This document shows positions 1-9,193 of a stretch of 64,000 bases of DNA, piece after piece. The DNA is from Isoetes taiwanensis. Its lineage: Eukaryota > Streptophyta > Lycopodiopsida > Isoetales > Isoetaceae. The notes under the pieces are model-generated. The model saw only the letters and a program-made list of their open reading frames with translations, made no database searches and was not told the DNA's origin. Position numbers and translations under genes: made by a program. Location of the stretch: the NCBI GenBank assembly GCA_021234155.1, contig JAJEKV010000011.1, forward strand, positions 13,369,255 through 13,433,254. The letters run 5' to 3'. The stretch's first letter is position 1; every line of letters begins with the position of its first letter.

Positions 1-257
1 GCATATATGGGGCTAAAGGTGCTTTTCCTATCAATGCATTCCTCAATGACCTCCTTTCTTCGAGGTCGCCTACTTCCGTGGGACGTAAGTAGACTTTCTA
101 ATCTACCTTCCACTGCGCCAAGCGGAAACGGCCATGCCTACATTGACATTACACCACGCCCTAGAGATCACCGTAGTGGTCCCATCATCGGTAACAACGC
201 ATGCGACCCATACTAAGCGTAGGTTGCATGCGTAGATTAATCTTAACTACACAAGAA
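1..257. other. 3' non-coding part of element 1, no LTR reached
   Basis: Nothing here resembles the LTR at 9404-11085, and no coding stretch is convincing. By position it should be the untranslated sequence downstream of the integrase and chromodomain of element 1. Confidence 0.3.
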
Positions 258-480
258 TTAACCTACACAAATCGACATGCCCGGGCGATTTCTTCTGAGA
301 TGACCTTGCCGTCCCCATTGCTCCATAAACCGTGGATACCGCTTTACTAAATCTTTCTTAAGTACCCACGCCAGCCTTCCACGGTAAGTGTTTCCACTTG
401 ACCAAATACCGAGGAATTCTCGATCTCCTCGTTTTCTTGAAAGCTTTATCAAGAATCAATTCGAATTATTTCCAAATTTT
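258..480 (-). pseudogene. Integrase C-terminal chromodomain remnant of element 1
   Basis: On the minus strand around 430-360 one frame reads YLVKWKHLP, the typical core of a Ty3/gypsy integrase chromodomain (aromatic residue, then VKW). A stop follows after WKAGVGT. A neighbouring frame continues with KKDLVKRYPRF, which fits the second half of the same domain, so at least one frameshift has occurred. In chromoviruses this domain binds modified histone tails and directs integration. The tail of the histone-like protein encoded upstream in the same element retains a Lys9-type site. Confidence 0.65.
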
Positions 481-838
481 TCTCCGCCATTTCCAACAAC
501 GTTGGCATAATCCAAGACTTCGCCCGGATTTGGGGTATGCTTCTTCAAAGAAACTCACGTGGAAGACCTTATGAATCTTTAGGTGTGCTGGCAAGTCTAG
601 CTTGTAGGCTTGATTACCTACTTTCTCGACTATTCTGAAAGGTCCAGCCCACCTTGGAGCAAGCTTCTTGCAATTGCCGATCCCGAAGCTTCACCGCTTT
701 CACCTTGATCTTGAGCCAAACATCATCTCCAACTTTGAACTCTCTTTTTGTTGATGCTTTGTCGGCGATGCTCTTTTGTCGACTTCTTGCTGCTAGCGAT
801 ACCCTCTAATCTCTTCCACAAGCCGCCGCGCATATCCG

Positions 839-1490
839 TCAACATCTGGCTGCGAAACTTCCACTTTTGACACGGGGATTGTGCCAAGTGTCCGAGTTAG
901 GCAATCGATAGCCGTAATTGATCATAAACGGCGACATTTGGGATGATTCCTGCTTGGTGCTATTGTATGCAAACTCCACCAAGTGAATAAATTCTTCCCA
1001 CATACTTTGCTTATTCCAGACATAGTTTCGTAGCATGTCCTCTAAAATCCTCGTTGGTCCGCTCCGTCCGCCATCCGTCGAGGATGGTATGCCGTGCTCA
1101 TGGATAGCTTCGTCTGGATCGTCGCAAAGAGGTCTTGCCAAAAGGCGCTCATGAACTTCGGATCCCTGTCGGAGATGATCTCCCTTGGCATGCCATGAAG
1201 CCTGAAGATCTCTTTGGTGAAGAGCTTTGCTGTATCCATGGCTGTATCTGTGGTTCTGCAAGGCACAAAATGTGCCATCTTCGACAACTTGTCGACCACT
1301 ACCATCAAGGCATCCTTGCCTCTCCGCTCTTGGGAGTCCCAGTGATAAAATCTATGCTGATTACCTCCCACTTAGCGTTTGGCACCGCTAATGGCTCTAA
1401 TGCCCCCGAATTGAAGTCTGCTCCGCCCGTCTGCTGGCATAGCCGACATTCCTTGATGTAGCGAGCTATTTGCTTCTTCATTCCCGCCAA
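839..1490 (-). pseudogene. Integrase (zinc finger and catalytic core) of element 1, frameshifted
   Basis: Three overlapping frames together give an integrase. The 1490-1305 segment contains the CRLCQQ zinc-finger cysteine pair and the WEVISIDFITGTP start of the core with its first catalytic Asp. The 1371-1042 segment has VVVDKLSKMAHFVP and IISDRDPKFMS with the second catalytic Asp. The 1100-840 region gives WEEFIHLVEFAYN, typical of the C-terminal part of the core. At least two frameshifts separate these pieces. It would insert element cDNA into the genome, but this copy cannot encode a working enzyme. Confidence 0.85.
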
Positions 1491-1568
1491 TAATAATAGC
1501 TGCCGCGCAAGACTTTGAAATATGTTTTCATGAATCCCGCATGGCCAGCTATTGGGCTGTTGTGCGTG

Positions 1569-2017
1569 TCATGGAGGATCAACTTCCTTACACCGATGAT
1601 TCGCACGCGCACAACTTGTTCTTATGGTATAACAGTTGCCTTCCTTCTTATAATGCTTGAAGGCCTCCCGCTCTTTATCTGTTCTAGCCTCCTTGAAAGG
1701 CTTGCCCATACTTCCCTCGAAATCCACATCCGTTGGCAAGGACTCTTCAATCCTCTTACCAAAGTCGCCGAGAGCGTCGAAATTGCATTGCAATGCACTC
1801 TAGTTGTCAGGGGATGCGCTACCACATTGAGCTTCCCCGGCTTGTAGACTATATCAAAGTCATATTCTTCGAGGAACTCCATCCATCTCCGCTGCCTCAG
1901 ATTAAGGTGTGGTTGCGTGAATACATATTGGAGGCTCTGATGGTCGGTATCCAATTGGAACTTCCTTCCCAAGAGATAATGCCTCCATATTCTTAATGCC
2001 CTGACAACCGCAAGCAA
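1569..2017 (-). pseudogene. RNase H domain of element 1 pol
   Basis: The minus strand encodes LAVVRALRIWRHYLLGRKF, then DTDHQSLQYVF and RRWMEFLEEYDFDIVYKPGK. These are the hallmark segments of the Ty3/gypsy RNase H that follows the RT palm and connection, including the catalytic Asp in the D-H-x-S-L motif. The ADALSR-like end is altered (NVVAHPLTTR). The reading frame is interrupted between this piece and the RT at 2166. Confidence 0.8.
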
Positions 2018-2165
2018 CTCCTCGATCGTCGTCGGGTAGCGCGTCGGCGTCGTTCATCTTCCCGAATCATACGCTACCACACGCTCTTCTTGCATAAGCA
2101 CTTTTTGTAGCTATCTTACTGCGCATCTGTTGCTACAAGCTTATCTTTCTCGTCCCCCAGCGGGG

Positions 2166-2939
2166 TTAAGATCCCGGGGCTGTTGTTAAAGCTTCCTTCA
2201 ACAATTCAAACCCCTTTTGGGCTTTCTTGTGCCAATGCTCTACCCAATCTTTCACCTTCTCTGCCCTCGTCAGGTCTGTTAATGGGGCTGCTATCTTAGC
2301 AAAGTTCTTCACGAACTTCCTGTAGTACCCTGCTAGGCCGAGGAAACTTCTGACTTCATGCACATTCTTCGGCGCCGGCCACTGAATGACGGCTTCAATC
2401 TTGGCGGGGTCTGTTGAGATGCCTTCTGCTGAGATCACATGACCTAGATACTCCACCTTTTCTGTTGCGAAGTGGCACTTCGACAACTTGGCGTACAACT
2501 GGTGCCTCTTCAACTTCTCTAGCACTCTTCTCAAGTGTTGTACGTGCTCTTCAAGGGATCTGCTATACACCAAAATGTCGTCAAAGAAAACAATCACAAA
2601 GGTGTCCAGGAACTCCCTGAAGATATCGTTCATGAGCCTCATGAACGTTGCGGGGGCATTTGATAAGCCGAAAGGCATTACCGTGAACTCATAATGCCCA
2701 TACCGCGTTCTGAAGGCGGTCTTATGGATATCTTCTTCCTTTATCCTGATCTGATGATAACCTGACCTTAAGTCGATTTTGGAGAAGATCTTTGCACCTT
2801 GGAGCTGATCCATCAAGTCGTCTGATCTTGGAAGCGCATACTTGTTCTTAATGGTGTGCTTATTCAACTGTCTATAGTCTATGCACATCGTCAAAGATCC
2901 ATCCTTCTTCTTGACAAAAAGAATGGGCGCTCCAAACAC
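2166..2939 (-). pseudogene. Reverse transcriptase domain of element 1
   Basis: An open frame of 257 codons spans fingers, palm and part of the connection. Visible motifs are [39 protein letters not shown] with the first catalytic Asp, [20 protein letters not shown], and the catalytic FFDDILVYS box (commonly FxDD in this family), followed by EYLGHVIS and [15 protein letters not shown]. It is the best-preserved part of the element. A break at about 2942 separates it from the protease frame, where [10 protein letters not shown] continues in a different phase. Confidence 0.92.
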
Positions 2940-2944
2940 TAGGT

Positions 2945-3979
2945 CTAATGAAACCTAGGTCGAAAGCGACTCTGCGTGAATTGCTTCTTCAGCTCCGACA
3001 ACTCCTGCGTTGTCATTCTATATGGAGCCTTGCTTGTTGGCTTTGTTCCTGGTTCGAGTGCTATCTCGCACTCGACTCCCCTATAAGGAGGGAGCTGCTT
3101 GATCTCATCTGGGAAGAGATCGTGGAACTCCGTGATCAGCTTAGCAACTTGCTTCGGTAACTTGCTGAGCACCTTGTCTTCTTTGCTTCCTTCCGATTCC
3201 GGCTCACTAATCTCAAGCTTGAAGATGTATGCCACTTGCTCACTCTTGATGCACTTGAACAGCCGTTTAGAAGACATACACTGCATGATGGGAACAACTT
3301 CCTTACCTGTTATCTCAATGATCTTGCCGTCGGGCGTTGGGAAGGTCACCTTCCGCTTTCCACAGTCGATAATGGCCCCTGCTGGCCCAAGGTACTCCAT
3401 TCCTATGATCAAGTCATACTTTCCAATGCCCATTACTTCTGCCCCCATCTGGATATTAATCCCTGGCAAGTCGATGTCGAAGTTAATTCTCTTGCCCGCC
3501 GTCTGCCTTACGGCACCACTTGCTAAAACAACGGGTCTTGGCTTTGACTTTAGCGGCTTCAACTTCAATATTTGAACCATTCTGGGGGATGCAAAGTTAT
3601 GGCTACTTCCTGAGTCTATCAAGACTATGAAGGACTTAGCTTTAGCCTTCCCTACTGTGGAAATTACCTTATACTGGCTCTCTGCTTGCTCTGTATCTAT
3701 TGCGGCAAAGATGTGACACTCACCCCTCGGATGTAGTCGCGGGCCTCTTCGCCCCTCGTCGTCCGGACACAGGCGCCCCAATCTCCCAACTCCGCTAGAG
3801 CTGCACTCATGGCGTAAAGGGACGGTTTGCTGTCCTATGGCACAGGCCGAAGCACCAAGCCACTGCATTGCTTTTCTATGCACTCTTGCCTCTTTTTCCT
3901 TGGGCATCGCTTGCAAAAAGGGATTGCACCGCTTTGGAGTAGTTTGACCTCTCCCCGCTTGTCCTTGAAGGACACCCAC
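2945..3979 (-). pseudogene. Gag C-terminus, aspartic protease and RT leader of element 1
   Basis: The frame contains an aspartic protease: FIVLIDSGSSHNFAS is the active-site D-S-G triad, and YDLIIGMEYLGPAGA is the flap-distal I-G-M-x-x-L motif typical of Ty3/gypsy proteases. It runs on into the pre-RT segment with LITEFHDLFPDE, LPPYRGVECEIALEPGTKP and APYRMTTQELSELKKQ. The N-terminal part before residue 90 is poorly conserved, and I do not see a clean zinc knuckle. The frame breaks immediately before the RT. Confidence 0.85.
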
Positions 3980-5112
3980 TTCTTCTCCCCGCCGCTTCCC
4001 GGGTTCCCACCATATGGGGCTCTAGGCCGACCTGGATCACCACAGGGGCTATAGCTTCTGTCGCCTTGCCTTTATCCCCGAAGTACTTGCCGCTTGTGCC
4101 CGCTATTACGAGGTCCTGACCCTGCAAGCTTATAGCCTTGGATTCCGCTTCGATCTTGTCCTAGGGTTTATTGCCCTCACAAACTTGCGGATCTCTTCAT
4201 TCAGCCCCTCAATATAGCTTTCTCTTGCATGCTTCTCTCCCAACCCGGCACATCTGACCTTAGCCTCATGAATTCCTCGTATATTTCTGAACTGATTTGT
4301 TGCCTTCTTTGTAACACGTAAAATCTGCTTTGCATCATCTTTGGACTTATGTTCCCTCGGGCGTAATGGCGCTTTTGAAGGCTTTAGCAAACTTTCGAAC
4401 TTACAAGCATCCTGCTTAAGCCGTGTGCCTTTGCATAACCCTTCCACCAAATCCGGCGGCTCCTTTCAAGTTGGCTGTTGCAACTCTGCCTTTGTCCTTA
4501 TCCTTCATGCCATAAGCATTTCCGTACTAAACTCATTTAGTCCAGCCATGCCTCTGCTTCCAATCGACTGTTCTCCCCGAGAACTGTTCCGGTTCGGGCC
4601 TTCCATACATTGCCCAGTGCGGAATCTACCTTCTTCTGGTAGTCAGAGGCCCTGGTATCTCTTTGTCGTCCCTCTGGGGTGTTCCTCTGCCTTCCATCTG
4701 TTTCGTTTCTTCGAAGCATTTCTTCCTCTTCCTCAGAGTCGGAGTCTGAGTCTGAACTTGAGTCGGAAGATTCCGGACTGGGGGATCTCCTTCTCTTGCT
4801 CCTCTTCTTGTCCCTTCCTTCCCTCCGAGCTGATGCTTGCGGCAACTGAGCATTGCCCACCGAACCCACTCCTGCTTGCGCGGATAGTAATGCCTTTATC
4901 TGCTCCGGTGTCCGTCCTCATCCGGGCTATCTCCTCCTCCTCTGGGGTCATGGGTTCCCTATCTTCAAATAGGTTCCTTGCCGGGGGTGGTCTGGGCGGG
5001 GTTTGTTCTTCTATAAGGTCTCGCAGTTGTCGTTCCCCTGCGTTTAGGCCTCTGGCTGCATACACAAGCAATTCATGGCTATATGATTAGTTCCATTTGT
5101 TCTTCTTGCATT
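3980..5112 (-). pseudogene. gag of element 1, frameshifted
   Basis: The likely start is the ATG at 5112-5110, about 70 nt after a TATA box at 5190-5181. It gives MQEEQMELII and then hits a stop. The next frame continues ELLVYAARGLN and an Arg/Glu-rich stretch with DLIEEQTPPRPPP and MTPEEEEIARM. Another frame around 4800-4740 has a basic run (KKRSKRRRSPSPES) followed by an acidic Ser/Asp/Glu run. The segment at 4450-4130 resembles a retrotransposon capsid end (ARESYIEGLNEEIRKFVRAI). At least three frame breaks are needed, so the capsid protein of this copy is not made intact. Confidence 0.7.
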
Positions 5113-5180
5113 GTTTATGTTTGTTGGTATAATTGTGGGGCAAAATACATCAACAAAACATTTAAAGTGCAGCAGAATTG

Positions 5181-5190
5181 TATTTATATA
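5181..5190 (-). promoter_or_regulatory. TATA box upstream of gag
   Basis: The minus strand reads TATATAAATA about 70 nt before the gag ATG at 5112, in the 126-nt gap between the orfB stop and gag. Its existence suggests gag-pol may have an internal promoter as well as the LTR promoter. Confidence 0.4.
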
Positions 5191-5237
5191 TCATATAATA
5201 TTTTAGATACAAAAAGTCTCCGGGATCAAGAGTCTAA

Positions 5238-6745
5238 CTAGTCTTGAAATCGCCGGTAAGACGGGTTGTCTTCAAGAAACTTCTTAACTTGGGCCGTCCC
5301 TACCGAGTGACCCAAGTTCCTGATGATGCTTGCTGGCGAGCCTCCCTGGATGGCTCTCACCAGGTCTTCTACCCTGCGGTCGGATGTAAGGGCCGCAGTC
5401 ACTGCTAATCTCGCCTGACGTCGGTGGGGTATGGCGAAGTCGAAGAGGTCGAGTGCCATTGCCCTCTTGACTAAGACAGCATAGTCGACATTTGTTGCTA
5501 TTCGAGCATGCCTGCCGAAGCCTGAGAGTGCAATCAGCATAAACACTCCTTCTTCGCCTCTGGGACTGAACTTGCGGTGAATTACCGCTATTCTCCCATC
5601 CATCAGCAGCGGCAAGTAGTACCCGAGACACATGTCGTTGTGTGTCGCCGAAGCTTCTCCGCTTGTTTGGCCTCGGCTCAGTGCCGCCAGTGCTCGTCGA
5701 CCTCAACCCGGTGAGCTCCACAGTAGTCTTCAATTGTCTTGGTCGAGCCTCCCGAGGTCGATTCCTTCTCCTTTTGGCAGGGGTGATATCGAAGGACCCG
5801 GCATTAGGATGCTCGTGGTCTTCCCACGGATCCAGGGCGAGGAACTCCTCCTCTGTTGGCAGCTCCCGCTCGTCCATCAATTGCCCGATCTTTGCCAGAG
5901 GCACGGATATCGGAGGTCGTCTCCCCTGTGTAGGTGTCGGACTCCCTCACTTGAAGCGGGAAGTCTGAGGCTCCCCGGACGATGAAGTCGTCCATGTCGG
6001 TCTGCCGCAGCTGGTGGAGCAGTTCGTCCAACCTGAGCTCCCTCTCCCTGCATTCGGGAAGGTTCTGGATGTCGCTGAGGAGTAGATACTCCTCTCCGTC
6101 GATGATGATAGGGGCTAGGCTTGTGATGCCTAGCCCGAGTGGGGGAGCAACTCTGATGCCCTGCTGGCTCTGCTCGAAATTGATCAGCTCCTGCTCTCCT
6201 TGGCGCCGTTCTTCGTCTGAGTCGAGCTCCGTGTATCCTTCGTCGTCCGACTCCTCTTCATCCTCTCTTGCTTCCTGTTCCTGTTGATACTGCAACAGCA
6301 TCTGCTCTTCCTCTTGCACTGCTATGGGGTCTACCTCCATCGGAGGGATAGAGGTTGCCCCCATCGGGTTCTCGGCGCGGTGGGATAAGAAGATGGCTAG
6401 GGCGGCGGTGTAAGAGAAGTACTTGGTCCTGTTGGCTGTCAGGACCATGTAGTCAGGTAGTCTCTGCGCCTTGTTAGTCAAGTATTTGGCGATGTTGGGG
6501 ACATCGCCCAAGGCTGCTTGAAGGGATGGGCGGGGAACAAAGTATCCTATGCAAGGGGGAACTTGAACAAGGGAGGGTCCTACCCTAGCTTGAAATTCTG
6601 CTAGCACCTGCCTATAAGCTGGGGTTGCATTTAGCGTAGCTTGGATGTCGATTTCTTTCACAAAGACTTGGAAGATGTCGTTGACATCTGCCTCAGTAGC
6701 ATGGGCACTGGCGCTGTACCATCGCCCAAAATCAGCAGTAGCCAT
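5238..6745 (-). CDS. orfB, unknown ~500-residue accessory protein of element 1 (two frame breaks)
   Basis: I do not recognise this protein. It starts at the ATG at 6745, 115 nt after a TATA box, and ends at a TAG at 5238. Residues 1-125 look like a folded helical domain (MATADFGRWYSASAH through YFSYTAALAIFLSHRAEN). An acidic stretch follows (EDEEESDDEGYTELDSDEER, about residues 158-180), then a segment with REDGEEYLLL-like hydrophobic spacing. After a frame break near 5915 comes a basic patch (KRRRNRPREARPRQ) that could be a nuclear localisation signal. After a second break near 5640 comes a C-terminal domain (YYLPLLMDGRIAVIHRKF, GVFMLIALSGFGR). It lies between the H3-like gene and gag on the same strand. 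Acidic tracts are common in histone-binding proteins, but that is only a hint. Confidence 0.65.
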
Positions 6746-6858
6746 TGATCTAGCAAAGAAGGGAGTATCAAACGGATGCAGAAGCGCCTCAGGGAGCTGA
6801 AAGATCGCCTAAGCAGTGGGGAGCAAATTTGCAGGGTGCCAAATGAGAAATGGGGGAC

Positions 6859-6868
6859 TTATTTATAG
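6859..6868 (-). promoter_or_regulatory. TATA box of orfB
   Basis: The minus strand reads CTATAAATAA, 115 nt upstream of the orfB ATG. The H3-like gene has a matching CTATAAATAG at a similar distance (about 105 nt), so the two genes share one promoter layout. Confidence 0.6.
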
Positions 6869-7044
6869 AAAGGGGAAAACCCTAATTTTTGGATGACCTA
6901 GATTTTACTGAGATTAGGCAATTCTGATCTATTAAGGGATGCAATTGCAAGTTTGAAGACTATTTCTAGAGTTTGAGCATGCTAAGAACAGCTACGGAAC
7001 CTATTGTACAGTTGGAGATCATTTGGTGACGAATGAGTGCGGGG

Positions 7045-7113
7045 GTCTCACCGCGTTAAGCCCGGACCCGATTTCTAACATGTAGAAATCTGTCCTGGCG
7101 CGACGTATGAGAC
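7045..7113. repeat. Nested palindrome copy 1 (upstream of orfB)
   Basis: 69 bp. The outer arms begin GTCTCACCGCGT and end ACGTATGAGAC. The inner arms are GATTTCTA (7070-7077) and TAGAAATC (7083-7090) around a short loop. Copies 2-4 have the same architecture and orientation. It lies 177 bp upstream of the orfB TATA box. Confidence 0.85.
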
Positions 7114-7245
7114 ATAGGTCCTAATTGGGCTAGGATTACTCAATTTAGGTGATCTAAGGCTGTAATTCCACTAAACTCATCGAGTTAGGCAGAATTGACC
7201 CCTTACTTGGTCGATTTGGAGCTGTTTTGGGCATTTTTGGGCATT

Positions 7246-7312
7246 GTCTCACCGCGTTAAGCCCGGCCCGATTTCTAAAATGTAGAAATCATCTGGCGGC
7301 GACGTGTGAGAC
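7246..7312. repeat. Nested palindrome copy 2 (between H3-like gene and orfB)
   Basis: 67 bp with outer arms GTCTCAC and GTGAGAC and inner arms GATTTCTA and TAGAAATC. It begins 201 bp from copy 1. It also lies just beyond the polyadenylation signal of the H3-like gene, so it could serve either as a regulatory element for orfB or as a 3'-end structure of the H3-like transcript. Confidence 0.85.
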
Positions 7313-7399
7313 ATCGTCTCAATTTTGCTCAAAACTCCAATTTAATTAAAACGAAGGCTAGGGATCGATATCTTGACTTATTTAAACAGGGTTTGACAC

Positions 7400-7405
7400 T
7401 TTATT
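7400..7405 (-). terminator. Polyadenylation signal AATAAA of the H3-like gene
   Basis: The minus strand has AATAAA about 50 nt after the TGA stop of the H3-like gene at 7456. With the TATA box at 8860-8851 this makes the gene a self-contained transcription unit inside the retrotransposon. Confidence 0.5.
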
Positions 7406-7455
7406 TACACAAAATTTTCTTTATATTAACAAAATTTTTCAATTATTTACAAGGT

Positions 7456-8748
7456 TCAAGGGCGTTCTCCCTTGATGTGCCTGGCAAGATACATATCCTG
7501 CCTCATGAGGGTAACCCTCTTCGCGTGCACCGTGCAGGCCGTTGAATCTTCAAAATGCTTTACTATATGCGCTTCGGCCGCCTCCTGTAAACACAGCAGC
7601 ATCTCATCGGTCACGCGCATGTCTGTGTTGTATTCTTGGATGACTTCGCGGACCAAACGCTGGAACGGCGCCCGGGGAATCAGGAGTCCGTAACTCTTCT
7701 GAAAGTGGCGGATCTCCTTGAGTGCCCTGTCTTCCAGCTTCTTCTTCTTGTTCCGCTTCTTCCCTGGTGCTCGGGGAGGCTTGGGCTTTGGTGGAGGGGG
7801 CTTCAGTGCCTGGCTCTTCGTCGGGTGTCCGCCTTCAATCGTTCTCACCCGGTGCTCCTGGTAATAGGCATTGTAGGCCTCCCACTTTGCCATATACGCG
7901 TTGTGCTCCCTGATCCTCTTCTGATAGACCTTTAGGGGGTCTATCACATATGCTTCCCGTTGCGGCCGTGGGGCCTTGACCCTATCCCACGTCGGAAACG
8001 GTGGGGGCTTTGCTAACTGTCCAGTCTCCTCCCCTTCTTGGGCTGTCTGCTCCGGGACCTCTTCTTGTACGACCGGGGGCTTTGAAGAGCTTGCCCCGTC
8101 TGCGCCCGGCACGTAGTCTCCATCCGAGTCGTCGGTGGTGGGCGGGGTCTCCCCTCCCGATGGCTCGTTGATGACAGGACCTTCGGCTCGCTTCCCGACC
8201 TTTACCAGCTTCCTCTTGCCTGCCTTTACGGCTTTGGCCCTCCTCTTCTTGGGTCCGCTGGCTGTAGTCGGGTCGTCTTCCCGACTCTTTGTCCTCTGCT
8301 CCCGGCGGCTCGCCCAGCCGTACTTGTGGGCCAGGCGTCTTGGTCGGCCTCTTCTTCCGGGGTGAGTTCCGGCGGCTGCTCCTCTCTTCCCTGCTCCTCC
8401 TGCAGGTGGATCTCAGCCTGGGGTTGTTCTTGGGCTGTTGATGGGTCCGCCTGTTCCCTCTGCTCCTCCTGTGGGTTGGCGTCCCCCTGGTGTTGCTCCT
8501 GCTGCTGCCCAGCTTCACGCCTCTGCCGTGCAATTTTAAATTCGAGGATCGTTCATGGCGTCGGCGGTCGTCCTCCAAGAGTTACGTGTGGTGGCTCGGT
8601 CGACCCTGCTTCCTCACTTTCGGCGAAGATTACGTCGCCCGTGGAGAAAGCGTTCCCGAAAGAATCTGTGAAAGAGGCCTGAGCGGGCCGGCGAGGAGGA
8701 TCCGCTTCGGCTAGGCTTCCTTGCGATGCGCTTTGTGCGGGCCATCAT
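7456..8748 (-). CDS. Histone H3-like protein with long linker, encoded by an LTR retrotransposon (frameshifted in this copy)
   Basis: The product begins [16 protein letters not shown] from the ATG pair at 8748/8745, an H3-type tail with Lys4 and Lys9 in register and Ser10 replaced by Pro. The 87-residue C-terminus (7719-7459) aligns without gaps to canonical H3 residues 49-135, with about 47 identities counted by hand. It includes [24 protein letters not shown] and GER. Between tail and fold lies a linker of some 300 residues: a Gln/Glu-rich part, a basic part ([16 protein letters not shown]), an acidic part and Pro/Lys repeats. The tail and fold are in the same phase, but the linker from about 8685 to 8330 reads in another frame with a TGA at 8555-8553. 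This copy therefore has two frameshifts and one stop; the fold frame is open from 8412. A TATA box lies 105 nt upstream and AATAAA 50 nt downstream. Loop 1 lacks the insertion typical of plant CENH3. Confidence 0.88.
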
Positions 8749-8850
8749 CTTACTTGGGTTTGTTGATCGGAGCTAAAGCGCCCGGAAGATCGCCTTGACA
8801 ATCCTGGCGAAGTTCTAGGGAAGAACGGGGAAAAATGGGAGGGTCTGGTT

Positions 8851-8860
8851 CTATTTATAG
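8851..8860 (-). promoter_or_regulatory. TATA box of the H3-like gene
   Basis: The minus strand reads CTATAAATAG, 105 nt upstream of the first ATG of the H3-like gene and 74 bp downstream of palindrome copy 3. It is a near-perfect plant TATA box. Confidence 0.65.
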
Positions 8861-8933
8861 GGCCAATTTTAGGTCAATTTTTAAACTACCTTTTGGGTTG
8901 TCTAGAGCACCTAAAAACATCTAATTAAGCAAG

Positions 8934-9004
8934 GTCTCACGCGTTGCGCCCAGCCCCGATTCCTAGAATCTAGAAACCCTGTCTGGCGCGTGTACGTGTG
9001 AGAC
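8934..9004. repeat. Nested palindrome copy 3 (upstream of H3-like gene)
   Basis: 71 bp with outer arms GTCTCACGCGT and ACGTGTGAGAC. The inner arms are slightly diverged (GATTCCTA and TAGAAACC). It is the closer of the two copies ahead of the H3-like promoter. Confidence 0.85.
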
Positions 9005-9126
9005 ATGGTGGGGCCCACTATTAAATTAACATGTAACATGCTAAATCTACTAATTCTTAGCTTAAATTTAGAATTATCAAGGTATTTTCTTGTAATTTAC
9101 AACTTTTTGGTGTCAAAGGCTTTAAT

Positions 9127-9193
9127 GTCTCAAGACGTTATGCCCCGATTTCTAGAATGTAGAAATCATCTGGCCAGCGCTGACGTGTGAGAC
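9127..9193. repeat. Nested palindrome copy 4 (leader of element 1)
   Basis: 67 bp with outer arms GTCTCA and TGAGAC and inner arms GATTTCTA and TAGAAATC. It starts 193 bp from copy 3, close to the 201 bp between copies 1 and 2. Confidence 0.85.

Noticed and set aside
4341-5090. Long plus-strand frame opposite gag
   Set aside because: It is the antisense of the charged gag sequence, with Ser/Pro/Leu-rich composition as expected of a shadow frame.
8330-8690. Introns as the reason for the frame changes in the H3-like gene
   Set aside because: The alternative frame is protein-like throughout and joins both sides without a plausible GT..AG pair, and the linked gag-pol is also full of frameshifts. 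Decay is simpler.
7456-8748. Reading the H3-like gene as CENH3
   Set aside because: Loop 1 between NTD and the next helix has no extra residues, and the core is closer to canonical H3. The tail is MARTK-type in both classes, so the tail does not decide it.
5238-8860. Insertion of giant-virus DNA (some giant viruses encode histones)
   Set aside because: The two genes lie exactly between PBS and gag of an LTR element, on its strand, and no viral core gene is nearby.
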